NCBI RefSeq assembly: GCF_001425685.1
Contig: NZ_LMCY01000033.1
Span: 12,339 to 76,338 of the forward strand
Reading direction: 5' to 3'
Origin: Massilia sp. Root335
GTDB taxonomy: Bacteria; Pseudomonadota; Gammaproteobacteria; Burkholderiales; Burkholderiaceae_D
DNA: 64,000 bases
Part shown: positions 25,640-34,434 of the stretch, in pieces
How the letters are laid out: each line of letters opens with the position of its first letter
Numbering within the stretch: the first letter of the stretch is position 1
Notes under the pieces: generated by a model
The model's input: only the letters and a program-made list of their open reading frames with translations
Database searches by the model: none
Told to the model about the DNA's origin: nothing
Made by a program: the position numbers and the translations under genes

Positions 25640-26671
25640 ATGGCTAATCAAGCGCTGCTCGGTCAACAAGACCGCCTTCTGAAATTGGATACGCCGTTAG
25701 GCGACAATGTTCTTCTGCCTCAGCGTGCTGTCGGCCACGATCGGCTGGGCAGGAGCTACGATTATACGCTTGACGTCGTATCGGTACGTTCAGATATCGA
25801 CCTCAAAAAGCTTATTGCCCAAACCATTACGCTCTGGGTAAAACAAGCGGACCGGACCTATTTGCCGATCAACGGTTATGTATACAGTGCAAAACGGTTA
25901 GCCAGCGATGGCGATCTGACGTTCTGCCAGCTTTCATTCGCGCCTTGGTTGCATTTTTTGAAATTCCGCAAAGATGCGCGAATATGGCAAGACAAGAAGA
26001 CAGACGACATTCTTGCCGATGTATTTTCTGTACATCCCCAGGCGCGCGGAAAATTTCGCTTTGATCTGACCGGGCCGGTTTCGTCACGTTCTTACTGTAC
26101 GCAGTATGAAACTGACTGGCATTTTGTCCAGCGGTTGATGGAAGAGGAAGGCTGGTACAGCTACCACGAGCAGCACACGGATGGCAACGGCCACTCGCTC
26201 GTCATTACCGACGCAACACATCACCTGAGGCCTGTTGAGCCACGGCAGATTTACTTCCACCGTGGAAGCACCGAGGATGAGTTGGACAAAATCGTGCACT
26301 GGAGCCTGAATCGCAACCTGACCCCAAGCCAATTCACGATCAGAACCAACGATTACAAGGCGCCCAACTACCGGAAACAGAGCAATACCAGCGTCCTTCC
26401 GGAGCACGGCAATTTGCCGAGCCAGTTGGAGGTCTATGAATACACGGGTGCCTACACGTATCCGAGACAAGAACAAGGAAACAAGAAGTCGCGTATCCGG
26501 GTGGAGGAATGGGAATCCAGCATGACACGGTTCCACGGCGTTTCCGGCAGACGCACTCTGCCGGTAGATGGGTTGCCGATGTACGCGATAAATAATTCTG
26601 GTGAATACGTGCCTTTGAGCGAAAACTATATTAAATCTTTGCTGCAACTGAAAGGGAGAGCGCCGAAATGA
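25640..26671 (+). CDS. truncated VgrG (T6SS spike) with a foreign C-terminal tail
   Basis: Protein of 343 residues. Residues of about 5-300 match the N-terminal gp27-like half of VgrG/Rhs-type spike proteins (RLLKLDTPLGDNVLLPQRAV, then YETDWHFVQRLMEEEGWY). Full VgrG proteins exceed 600 residues and continue into a gp5 OB-fold and a beta-helix; here the match stops after RFHGVSGRRTLPVDG. The last 30 or so residues (LPMYAINNSGEYVPLSENYI and following) look like the end of a polymorphic toxin, so this is probably a deletion product joining spike and toxin ends. The stop overlaps the downstream candidate immunity gene (ATGA). G+C is lower than the surroundings. A working spike is unlikely. Confidence 0.8.
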   Translation: MANQALLGQQDRLLKLDTPLGDNVLLPQRAVGHDRLGRSYDYTLDVVSVRSDIDLKKLIAQTITLWVKQADRTYLPINGYVYSAKRLASDGDLTFCQLSFAPWLHFLKFRKDARIWQDKKTDDILADVFSVHPQARGKFRFDLTGPVSSRSYCTQYETDWHFVQRLMEEEGWYSYHEQHTDGNGHSLVITDATHHLRPVEPRQIYFHRGSTEDELDKIVHWSLNRNLTPSQFTIRTNDYKAPNYRKQSNTSVLPEHGNLPSQLEVYEYTGAYTYPRQEQGNKKSRIRVEEWESSMTRFHGVSGRRTLPVDGLPMYAINNSGEYVPLSENYIKSLLQLKGRAPK

Positions 26672-27315
26672 TGTTAAACTCAAATCCGAGACTTGCGCGG
26701 TTCTATCGATTCTTTGAAACCTATGGAGCTGAGCGGCTTAATGGATTGGACGAAAGCTATTTCGTCGGGCTAAACGAATTTGATAAAGAAGAGGCTTGGA
26801 ACTTCCTTTTGCAGGGTGAGTCATTGTCTGAGGAGCGTATAAACGGGCTTTACCTTTTGAATGACGTCAGGGCTGTTGATTTATTTAAGGAAATTCTTGC
26901 TTCGCCTATCAAAGATTCGCCATATTCTGCTCAGCGCCAATTTTTTGAGTACCAGCGGTTAACGCTGCTCGGATACGTAAACAATGCAGATCCAAGTACG
27001 AAAAATATTGTGGAAATGACAAAATATTCTGATAGTGAATTTCCAAAAATTCGCGCAAAGTTCGCACAAGTTTTGCCATTGCGGAAGATTGCGCCCTGCG
27101 CGGTAGATGCTCTAAAGAAAATGATTTTCACTGAGGTTGAGCGCATTCCACTCGCTGCGGCGATAACAAAATTTATGGCTATTCACGGGATGGATTATGA
27201 GATCGATGATCCTGTGTATAATTCTATTTATATGTCGTTGAGATCAGGAGGAAGTGAGGAAAAGCTTTCAGCAATGAAGCGATTGGAAATGATTTGGAAA
27301 CCGGATTATTTGTAG
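26668..27315 (+). CDS. candidate immunity protein next to the VgrG remnant
   Basis: Protein of 215 residues, not recognised as a named family. It has no signal peptide or membrane helix and is rich in helices and charged residues, with possible HEAT-like repeats (DVRAVDLFKEILASPIKDSP, then KIRAKFAQVLPLRKIAPCAV). The start overlaps the stop of the VgrG/toxin-tail gene (ATGA), with GGGAGAG upstream, the usual coupling between a secreted toxin and its immunity protein. Coding bias is A+T-rich, unlike most of the window. The gene downstream resembles its C-terminal half. The immunity role is inferred from position only. Confidence 0.6.
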   Translation: MMLNSNPRLARFYRFFETYGAERLNGLDESYFVGLNEFDKEEAWNFLLQGESLSEERINGLYLLNDVRAVDLFKEILASPIKDSPYSAQRQFFEYQRLTLLGYVNNADPSTKNIVEMTKYSDSEFPKIRAKFAQVLPLRKIAPCAVDALKKMIFTEVERIPLAAAITKFMAIHGMDYEIDDPVYNSIYMSLRSGGSEEKLSAMKRLEMIWKPDYL

Positions 27316-27501
27316 CCGTAATTGTTTGAATTTTGATTGAATTAAAATCTGTAGACTTGCTGCTGCTGACGAGATTTGAAGGTTTGAATTAACGATGAGT
27401 CATCAAGAAATTCATTGCTACAAATAATAATGCGTTTGCGACTTGTTTCATTTTGGCGCGCGCGAACTGGATGGTGGTAACGCGTCGGCCTCGAAAAACG
27501 T

Positions 27502-28018
27502 ATGCAGCCATCCCCAATGGTATTTGGATTGCTGGAATCCGAACTGCCATGGGTGACCGAGTGGTTATTCTTTTTCGATTCAGAGAAGGCGTTAGTGGTG
27601 GCAAAAGAAAAAGAGGTCAGGTTGCGTGGTCGCAGATATGGAGACGCTTACATGCTGCCAGAGCAAATGACTAAATATTCAGGGAATTTAATTTGCCAAG
27701 AACACATGATCGAGGATTATCCTAATTACGACGAGCGCGTGATGTTGCTAGTCGTCGATGCGATCAGTCGGACTCCTGCGAACGCAACTGCAGTTTCTTT
27801 TTTTTAAGCAAATTGTTTTGGCGGGCGTTAATCGTGACTCGGCGGTCCGCGCAAGTATGCATCTTCTGGACGCGATAAAAATCCCCGAAACTACCGAGGA
27901 TGAAAAAAAGACGTACAGATGGCTAGTCAATGAGTTAGGTAGCGAGAGCATTCACCACAAATTAAACGCTATTGCTAAGATAGAAGAAAGTCGCACCGTT
28001 AAATGGCTTGGTGGATAA
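27502..28018 (+). pseudogene. frameshifted paralogue of the candidate immunity gene
   Basis: Two overlapping frames look like one broken gene. The first runs from ATG 27502 and stops at a TAA (27805-27807) directly after a run of eight T (27798-27805). Removing one T carries the frame on to 28018 and gives about 171 residues. The restored junction AVSFFKQIVLAG aligns with AVDLFKEILASP of the preceding gene, and the ends KLNAIAKIEE and KLSAMKRLEM also match, so the repaired frame looks ancestral. No good Shine-Dalgarno is seen at 27502 and the true N-terminus is uncertain. A real decay mutation, a sequencing error in the homopolymer, or slippage are all possible. Confidence 0.6.
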
Positions 28019-28104
28019 GATATATCAACAATACTAAGTGTTTTGCAAAGCGTAGTACGGCGCCGACTTCGGCGAAGCATCGCCTGCGCTACTGCCCGAA
28101 TTGA

Positions 28105-28977
28105 TCACACCACCGGCTCCCTGACCCGCCTCAGATCATCCCTGGGCGGCCTTCCGAACATGCGGCTGTACTCGCGCGTAAACTGCGACGGGCTCTCGTA
28201 CCCGACCTGGTACGCCACGGCCGCCACGTCGCGGCTGCTCGCGGCCAGCCGCGCACGCGCCTCGTGCAGGCGGATCTGCTTCTGGTATTGAAGGGGGCTG
28301 AGCGACGTGAATTCCTTGAAGTGGCGGAACAGCGTCGACGCGCTCATGCCGCTCACGGCTTCCAGCTGCTGGGTCGACACGGGTTCCGCGTAGTGCTGCT
28401 GCAGCCAGCGGATCGCGCGGCCGATGCGCGACGCGCGACTGTCGGCCAGGCCGACTTCGCGCAGCATCGGGCCGTGCGGGCCGGAGAGCAGGCGCCACAG
28501 GATTTCCTTTTCCAGCAGCGGACGCAGGATGCGCACGTCGTCCGGGTGGTCGAGCAGGGTGACGAGGCGCCCGACGGCGTCCAGCAGCTGGATTGACGCC
28601 GCGTGCACGGCCATCGGCACGGCGTCCGGCGCCGCGTCGGCTTCCGCCTCGACGATCAGGCCCGCGATCTCGGCCGGGCGCAACGTGAGCGCGACGCCCA
28701 GGTACGGTTCGTCCTCGCTGGCGTGGATCACCTGGCCCGTCGACGGCATCGACAGCGACACGATCACGCAGTCGCCCGGGCCGTATTCGTAGGTGCGGCC
28801 GGCTATCGTCGAGCGCTTGCGGCCCTGCAGGATCAGGGCGAACATCGGCTCCTCGATGCCGCTCATCGGGGCGGTCGGCGCCGTGACGGCGCGCACCCGC
28901 AGGCCGGGCACGGCGCAGTCCGGGCCCGTGCCGGCGTGGCGCATGGCGAGGTGGCGGAGGTCGTGGAGAGTCATCAT
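28105..28977 (-). CDS. AraC family transcriptional regulator
   Basis: Regulator of 290 residues. The N-terminal half fits the AraC_N type (PF06719, as in YqhC): PMFALILQGRKRSTIAGRTY, YGPGDCVIVSLSMPSTGQV. The C-terminal half has the two helix-turn-helix units (VSTQQLEAVSGMSASTLFRH and DVAAVAYQVGYESPSQFTRE). YqhC-type proteins answer to aldehydes and control nearby aldo/keto reductases; that link is by family only. Two adjacent ATG codons (28977 and 28974) could start it and no strong Shine-Dalgarno is present. It marks the left end of the normal-G+C block after the low-G+C island. Confidence 0.9.
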   Translation of the reverse strand: MMTLHDLRHLAMRHAGTGPDCAVPGLRVRAVTAPTAPMSGIEEPMFALILQGRKRSTIAGRTYEYGPGDCVIVSLSMPSTGQVIHASEDEPYLGVALTLRPAEIAGLIVEAEADAAPDAVPMAVHAASIQLLDAVGRLVTLLDHPDDVRILRPLLEKEILWRLLSGPHGPMLREVGLADSRASRIGRAIRWLQQHYAEPVSTQQLEAVSGMSASTLFRHFKEFTSLSPLQYQKQIRLHEARARLAASSRDVAAVAYQVGYESPSQFTREYSRMFGRPPRDDLRRVREPVV

Positions 28978-29064
28978 GATGTCGTTCGCTGGTAGTGAGG
29001 CGTGCGTCTTCGCGCAACGACGATCGTAACATGATCGCCGCCGCCAAAGACACATATGTATGGG

Positions 29065-32000
29065 CTATGGCTGGCCCGCCGGGACGCCGCGCGCGCCGCG
29101 GCGCCACCACGGTTGCCGCACCGTGCGTTCGTACGCCTGGCCGGCCGGCACCGCGAGCGCGACGAGCGTGCCGCCACCTGGCGCGGAACCGATGTCAAGC
29201 CGCGCGCCGATGGCCGCCGCGCGCTCGCGCATGCCCGCGAGGCCCCAGTGGCCGGGACGCGCGGCCTCGCCGATGCCGCGGCCGTCGTCGCGCACCGTGA
29301 GCTCGAACGCCTGTTCGCCGAACGTCACCGCCAGCGTCACCTGCGCGGCGCGCGCATGGCGGAAGGCGTTCTGCAGCGCTTCGCGCGCGATGAAACAGGC
29401 TTCCTGGGCGACGTCGCGGCACAGGGTGCGGCGCTGGCCGTCCACGCGCACGGAAAAGGTGACGCCGAACTGCTCGCCGAGGATGTGGCCCAGCGGGACG
29501 AGCGCGCCGACCAGGTCCTGCGCCGGCGCCGCCGCGCCGCGCAGCGCCGTCAGTTCGTCGCGGCCTTCGCGCAATGCGTGCCGCGCCTGGTCCAGCGTGC
29601 GGTCGATCAGCGGCAGGTCGGGACAGTCCCGCGGCAGGCGGCCGCGCGCGTGCTCGAACAGCATCAGCAGCGCCTGCACCGATTGCATCAGCGTGTCGTG
29701 CAGGGTGCGCGCGATCCGTTCGCGCTCGCCCGCGCGCTCCTGCAGCAGGCGGCGCAGCTGCAGGGTGGCGCGGCGCAGGCGCAGGCGGTACAGCAGCCAG
29801 GCCGCCAGCACGAACGCCACGCCGCACAGCGCCTTGAACGGCGCGCTCTGCACGAAGGTCGGCGCGATCGCGACGTCGAGCGCCGCCCCCGCCGGATTCC
29901 ACACGCCGTCCTCGTTGGCGGCGCTCACGAGAAAGCGGTAGCGGCCCGGGCCCAGGCGCGTGTAATACGCGGTGCGGCGCGTGCCGGCGTCGCGCCAGCC
30001 GTCGTCCACGCCCTCCAGGCGGTAGCGGAAGCGGACCCGCTCCGGCATCGTGAAGCTGGGCGCCGTGTAGGCGATCTGCAGGTCCTGCGTGCCGGCCGGG
30101 AGTTCGACGGCCTTGCCTGCACCCAGGCTGCGGCCGTTCGCGCCAAGGCTCACGATGTGCACGGGCGGCGCCAGCCGGTTGCGCGGCAGCCGGGCCGGAT
30201 CGATCCAGGCGGCACCGTCGCTGCCGTGCAGCCACAGGCGGCCGTCGGGCGTGACCAGCAGGCTCGATTGGCCGGGGCGCAGCTGGACGACGCCGGGATA
30301 GCCGTCGAGGGCGTCGAACAGGTCGTAGCCGCCGATCGTGCCGTCCGGGGCGGCGAGGAAGGCGCGCCAGCGCGCGGCGGGAATGCGCACGAGGCCCAGG
30401 TTCCCGTTCAGCCACAGGTCGCCGCTTGCATCCAGCAGCATGCCGGTGATGCCGGCGGCGGCTTGCGGGTCGGCCAGGCGCACGGGCCGGAACCGGCCGC
30501 CGGCCAGCATGAACAGCCCTTTGTCGCCGCCGGCCAGCACCACGCCGCCGGCGTCGACCACGTTGCCAACGACGCCGGCGTCGAGGCCCTGCGCGAGGCC
30601 GTAGCGGCTGACCTTCCCGTCGCACAGGGCCAGTACCGTGCTGTCGCGGTAGCCGAACCACGCCGTGCCGTCCGCGCCGCGCGCCATGCAGACGGGCGGC
30701 GTGTCGGGCAGGCCGTACTCGTGCGCGGGATGCCAGCGGCCGCCGGTCCAGCGGTACAGCCGGCTGTAGGCGAAGCCGGTCCACAGGCCGGTGCCGTCGT
30801 CCAGCATCGTGCGCACGCCGGGATTCATGGCGGCCTGCGGCACGTCGTCCGGAAACGGGATGCGGGTGCGGGCGCCGTCCTTGCGCCGCTCGATGTAGCC
30901 GGCGCGGCCGAGCAGCAGGGCGCCGTCGGCCGCGGTCGCGAGCGAATTGACGTCGGTCTCGGGCTGTGCCTCCGGGCCGTCCGGGCCCTGGGTCCACAGG
31001 CCCATCCCGCGCGGGTTCTGCGCGCGCGTCCACAGGCGGCCCGTGTCGTCCAGCGCGAACGAGACGCTGTAGCTGCCGACCGGGAGCCCCATGGACACGA
31101 CGCGGTTCCGGCGGAACCGGTCGACGCCGCGCTGCGTGCCGACCCAGATATTGCCTTCACGGTCTTCGAACACCGAGATCGGTTTGCCGGTCGTGGCACC
31201 GGGCGGCGGTCGGTCGGCCGGATCGGTGGCGTGGTGCCAGGCGTCGAGGTGGGCGAGCGTCCGCGGCGCCAGGCGGCATATCTGGTCGCAGTCGGCGGAC
31301 CACAGGTTGCCGTCGCGGTCGAAGATGGCGTCCAGCGAATACGACGTCGTCCACCAGTCGCGCGGCCGCGGCGGCGTGGCCAGCCGCGCCGGCAGGCGCT
31401 CGACATGGTCCATATACCACAGCCACAGACGGCCGTCGGGCGCTGCCATGACGTCGAAGCGCTGGCCGCTGAGGCCGGCCTGCACGAAGCGGTCGGTGCC
31501 GGGATCGCGATAGTACAGCGCGGTCTCCGTGTGCACCCACAGGCGTCCGGCCGGATCGCGCCGCAGTCCTTCCGGCATGCCGGGCAGGCCCTGGTCCGCA
31601 CCGATCCTGTGCCAGCGCGCGCCGTCCAGCACGAACAATCCCTTGGTCGTCGACGCCCACGTGCGCCCGCGCTCGTCCGCCACGATGGAACCGACGCCCT
31701 CCGGATCGATGCCGTCCGCCGCGGTGTAATGGCGCAAGCGGCCGGCGCGGTACACGGAAATGCCCGCGAAGCGGTAGCCGATCCACAGCGCACCGTCGGG
31801 GAACGCGCGCACCGTCGCCACCGCGTTCGACAGCAGGGGCGTGCCGCCCAGCGCGTGGATGCGCTCGAAGCGCACGCCGTCGAAGCGGTACAGCCCGGAC
31901 GGCGTGGCGAACCAGATGAAGCCGCCCGTGTCCTGCGTCATTTCCCACACGTCGCCCGGCATGCCGTCCTTGCTCGTCCAGGCGTCGTGGTGCAGCTGGG

Positions 32001-32115
32001 CGATGGACAGCGCCGGATCGAGGGCCTGCGCGCCGCCGCAGCCGAGGACGCCGGCGAGGGCGAGCGCACAACGGGACGCAGGGCGGAACGAAAAAAGGAA
32101 CGGGAAGCGGAACAT
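29065..32115 (-). CDS. sensor histidine kinase with two beta-propellers (two-component regulator propeller type)
   Basis: Protein of 1016 residues. A signal peptide (CALALAGVLGCGGAQA) is followed by about 680 residues of periplasmic propeller repeats (recurring GLYRFDGVRF, GRLWLWYMDH, GNIWVGTQRGVDRF), a Y_Y_Y domain (VRFRYRLEGVDDGWRDAG), one membrane helix near 755-775, a HisKA_3-type dimerisation helix with the phospho-acceptor His (RIARTLHDTLMQSVQALL) and a C-terminal ATPase domain (DDGRGIGEAARPGHWGLAGM). It is a NarL-partner type kinase without its own receiver domain. Propeller kinases often sense polysaccharide breakdown products, but here the neighbours are hydrolases and response regulators. 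It is divergent from the isochorismatase gene. No Shine-Dalgarno is evident. Confidence 0.92.
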   Translation of the reverse strand: MFRFPFLFSFRPASRCALALAGVLGCGGAQALDPALSIAQLHHDAWTSKDGMPGDVWEMTQDTGGFIWFATPSGLYRFDGVRFERIHALGGTPLLSNAVATVRAFPDGALWIGYRFAGISVYRAGRLRHYTAADGIDPEGVGSIVADERGRTWASTTKGLFVLDGARWHRIGADQGLPGMPEGLRRDPAGRLWVHTETALYYRDPGTDRFVQAGLSGQRFDVMAAPDGRLWLWYMDHVERLPARLATPPRPRDWWTTSYSLDAIFDRDGNLWSADCDQICRLAPRTLAHLDAWHHATDPADRPPPGATTGKPISVFEDREGNIWVGTQRGVDRFRRNRVVSMGLPVGSYSVSFALDDTGRLWTRAQNPRGMGLWTQGPDGPEAQPETDVNSLATAADGALLLGRAGYIERRKDGARTRIPFPDDVPQAAMNPGVRTMLDDGTGLWTGFAYSRLYRWTGGRWHPAHEYGLPDTPPVCMARGADGTAWFGYRDSTVLALCDGKVSRYGLAQGLDAGVVGNVVDAGGVVLAGGDKGLFMLAGGRFRPVRLADPQAAAGITGMLLDASGDLWLNGNLGLVRIPAARWRAFLAAPDGTIGGYDLFDALDGYPGVVQLRPGQSSLLVTPDGRLWLHGSDGAAWIDPARLPRNRLAPPVHIVSLGANGRSLGAGKAVELPAGTQDLQIAYTAPSFTMPERVRFRYRLEGVDDGWRDAGTRRTAYYTRLGPGRYRFLVSAANEDGVWNPAGAALDVAIAPTFVQSAPFKALCGVAFVLAAWLLYRLRLRRATLQLRRLLQERAGERERIARTLHDTLMQSVQALLMLFEHARGRLPRDCPDLPLIDRTLDQARHALREGRDELTALRGAAAPAQDLVGALVPLGHILGEQFGVTFSVRVDGQRRTLCRDVAQEACFIAREALQNAFRHARAAQVTLAVTFGEQAFELTVRDDGRGIGEAARPGHWGLAGMRERAAAIGARLDIGSAPGGGTLVALAVPAGQAYERTVRQPWWRRGARGVPAGQP

Positions 32116-32262
32116 TGGTTGGATTGTAAAGCAGGACGCCCCGCGCTGCAGGCGCTGCCCCGCGCCTATACGAACGGATACTGGCGACACGAGGGGCACG
32201 GGACTACCATGGCTTGCCGGTGCATCACCGTCCACCCACCATTCCCCGCAGAGGATCATCCC

Positions 32263-32949
32263 ATGAGCAATCCAAAACTCGAAGTGCTGACGCCGCAGAA
32301 CAGCCAGATCATCTTCATCGACCACCAGCCGCAGATGGCCTTCGGCGTGCAGTCGATCGACCGCCAGGTCCTGAAGAACAACACCGTGGGGCTGGCCAAG
32401 GCCGCCGCCGCGTTCAACATCCCGGCGACCATCACCACCGTCGAGACACAAGGCTTCTCGGGCTATACCTACCCGGAACTGCTGGACGTCTTCCCGAACC
32501 AGCCCATCCTCGAGCGCACGTCGATGAACTCGTGGGACGACCAGAAAGTGCGCGACGCGCTGGCCGCCAACGGCCGCAAGAAGGTCGTCGTCGCCGGCCT
32601 GTGGACGGAAGTCTGCAACACCACCTTCGCCCTGTGCGCGATGCTGGAAGGCGGCTACGAGATCTACATGGTGGCCGACGCGTCGGGCGGCACGTCGAAG
32701 GAAGCCCACGACTACGCCATGCAGCGCATGATCCAGGCCGGCGTCGTGCCGGTGACGTGGCAGCAGGTGCTGCTCGAGTGGCAGCGCGACTGGGCGCACA
32801 AGGACACCTACGACGCCGTCGTCGGCATCGCCAAGGAGCACTCGGGCGCGTACGGCATGGGCATCGACTACGCCTACACGATGGTGCACAAGGCGCCGCA
32901 GCGCGGCACGTCCAGCCACGAGACGCTCGCGCCGGTACCGGCACGCTGA
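32263..32949 (+). CDS. isochorismatase-family cysteine hydrolase (YcaC-like)
   Basis: Cytoplasmic hydrolase of 228 residues. The catalytic triad of the family is visible: Asp in IIFIDHQPQMAF, a Lys after the second strand, and the nucleophilic Cys in GLWTEVCNTTFAL. The long C-terminal part and the GGTSKEAHDYAMQRM segment match the YcaC group, octameric enzymes of unknown natural substrate. A GAGGA precedes the ATG. It is divergent from the propeller kinase and followed on the same strand by XapX, the lone receiver and the FixJ-like regulator. Confidence 0.92.
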   Translation: MSNPKLEVLTPQNSQIIFIDHQPQMAFGVQSIDRQVLKNNTVGLAKAAAAFNIPATITTVETQGFSGYTYPELLDVFPNQPILERTSMNSWDDQKVRDALAANGRKKVVVAGLWTEVCNTTFALCAMLEGGYEIYMVADASGGTSKEAHDYAMQRMIQAGVVPVTWQQVLLEWQRDWAHKDTYDAVVGIAKEHSGAYGMGIDYAYTMVHKAPQRGTSSHETLAPVPAR

Positions 32950-32985
32950 TCACGCGCGCCGGGGCGATCCCCCGTGCGCGCATCC

Positions 32986-33014
32986 GCGGCCCCGCCAGAT
33001 CCGCGCGGGGCCGC
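32986..33014 (+). terminator. stem-loop between isochorismatase and XapX genes
   Basis: GCGGCCCCGC (32986-32995) and GCGGGGCCGC (33005-33014) form a 10-bp G+C stem around nine bases. It is followed by a pyrimidine-rich TCCCTTCC but no T-tract, so it may attenuate rather than stop transcription into the XapX gene. Confidence 0.5.
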
Positions 33015-33038
33015 TCCCTTCCATCGACAGGGGAAAGC

Positions 33039-33320
33039 ATGAAGTTCTACCTGGTATCCCTGGGCGCCGGCCTGCTGGTCGGCTGCATCTACGCATTGCT
33101 GCAGGTGCGTTCGCCGGCGCCGCCGGCCATCGCCCTGATCGGCCTGTTCGGCATGCTCGTCGGCGAGCAGGCCGTACCCATCGCCAAGCGCCTGATGTCC
33201 GGCGAGCCCGTGACCGTGTCCTGGTTCCGCGCCGAGTGCGTGACGCGGATCAGCGGCATCCAGCCGCCGGCCCCGCAGGCGCAGGCGGAGGGCACGGCCG
33301 GGAACGACCGTGCCGCTTGA
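33039..33320 (+). CDS. XapX domain (DUF1427) membrane protein
   Basis: Small protein of 93 residues with two hydrophobic segments (FYLVSLGAGLLVGCIYALL and PAIALIGLFGMLVGEQAVPI), together the XapX domain signature including the RSPAPPAIALIGL linker. The C-terminal tail is hydrophilic and Pro/Gln-rich. Members are inner-membrane proteins without a known function. A GGGG precedes the ATG. The gene overlaps the receiver-domain gene by 11 bases. A much shorter paralogue lies at 42846. Confidence 0.85.
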   Translation: MKFYLVSLGAGLLVGCIYALLQVRSPAPPAIALIGLFGMLVGEQAVPIAKRLMSGEPVTVSWFRAECVTRISGIQPPAPQAQAEGTAGNDRAA

Positions 33321-33699
33321 CTCCGGCCAGACCGTGCTCGTGGTGGACGACGACGCCACCGTCCGCGCCGGCATGGTCGCGCTGCTGCATGCGGCCGGCT
33401 ATGCGGCGCGCGGCTTTGCCGGCGCGGCCGCGGTGCTGGACGGCTTCGATGCCGTGCACGCCCGTTGCGCCGTCCTCGACATCCACATCGGCGAGCCGGA
33501 CGGCTTCGCGCTGCGCGACTGCCTGTGCGCGCTGGCGCCGCGCCTGCCCGTCATCTTCATCACCGGCGACATCGACCCCGCGCTCGCGGCGCGCGCGGCC
33601 GGCGCGGGCGCGCTGGCGCTGCTGCACAAGCCCGTCGACGCCGACTGCCTGCTGGCGCTGATCGATGCGATTCCGGCGCCGCCGGACCCGATCCGTTGA
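33310..33699 (+). CDS. stand-alone response regulator receiver domain
   Basis: CheY-like protein of 129 residues with no output domain. The acidic pocket (VLVVDDDATVR), phospho-acceptor Asp57 (CAVLDIHIGEPDG), Thr85 (FITGD) and Lys107 (LHKPVD) are all present, so it should be phosphorylatable. It begins inside the XapX gene and ends 67 bases before the FixJ-type regulator. A phosphate sink or relay partner for one of the two local kinases is likely. Confidence 0.88.
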   Translation: MPLDSGQTVLVVDDDATVRAGMVALLHAAGYAARGFAGAAAVLDGFDAVHARCAVLDIHIGEPDGFALRDCLCALAPRLPVIFITGDIDPALAARAAGAGALALLHKPVDADCLLALIDAIPAPPDPIR

Positions 33700-33766
33700 C
33701 GCCCGCGTTCCACACGGGCCGGCGATTTCCGCTATGCTGGCGTCTGCGTACGACACGGAGGCAGGC

Positions 33767-34390
33767 ATGAGCGAGCGGATGGTGATGGTGGTGGACGACG
33801 ACGCGGGCGTGCGCCTGGGTCTCGCACACCTGCTCGAAGCGGAAGGCTATGCCGTGCGCGCGTTCGCCGACGCGGCCGACTTCCTCGCGCAGCCCGCGCC
33901 ATCGGCACCATCCTGCCTGATCCTCGACATGCAGATGCCGCGGCTGGACGGCATGAGCGTGCTGCAGCACATGACCGAACGCCACCTGGCGCTGCCGGTG
34001 ATCTTCCTGACCGGCCACGGCACGATTCCGCTCTCCGTCGCCGCCATGAAGGCCGGCGCCGACGAATTCCTCACCAAGCCCGTCGATCCGGACGCGCTGC
34101 TGGCCGCCGTCGGACAAGCGCTGGACAGCGACGCGGGCCGTATCGCGCAGCGGCGCGAGGCCGACGAGCTGGCCCGGCGCCATGCCCGGCTCACGCCGCG
34201 CGAGCGCGAAGTGTTCGGGCTCGCCATCGGCGGCCTGCTCAACAAGCAGATCGCCGACGCGATGGGCATCAGCGAGATCATGGCCAAGGTCCACAAGCGC
34301 AACCTGATGCAGAAGATGGAGACGCGCACCCTGGCCGAGCTGGTGCGCATGGCCGAGAAGCTCGGCATCGAGAGTTCGCGCAGCCGCTGA
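33767..34390 (+). CDS. FixJ/NarL-type response regulator
   Basis: Two-domain regulator of 207 residues. The receiver has VVDDDAG, phospho-acceptor Asp54 (CLILDMQMP), Thr82 and Lys104 (LTKPVD). The output domain is a LuxR-type helix-turn-helix (LTPREREVFGLAIGGLLNKQ, then EIMAKVHKRNLMQKM). GGAGG precedes ATG 33767. Kinases with the HEVNQPLAA motif, as at 40644, are typical partners of FixJ-like proteins. It probably controls the surrounding hydrolase/XapX genes, although no binding site was identified. Confidence 0.92.
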   Translation: MSERMVMVVDDDAGVRLGLAHLLEAEGYAVRAFADAADFLAQPAPSAPSCLILDMQMPRLDGMSVLQHMTERHLALPVIFLTGHGTIPLSVAAMKAGADEFLTKPVDPDALLAAVGQALDSDAGRIAQRREADELARRHARLTPREREVFGLAIGGLLNKQIADAMGISEIMAKVHKRNLMQKMETRTLAELVRMAEKLGIESSRSR

Positions 34391-34434
34391 GACCCCGTAC
34401 AATGCGCTTCCACGTTTTACGTTCGGAGGATTGC

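Noticed and set aside
29056-32262. Long open frame on the plus strand across the propeller kinase, joining the isochorismatase gene
   Set aside because: Only the part from 32263 is protein-like; the rest is antisense shadow of the kinase.
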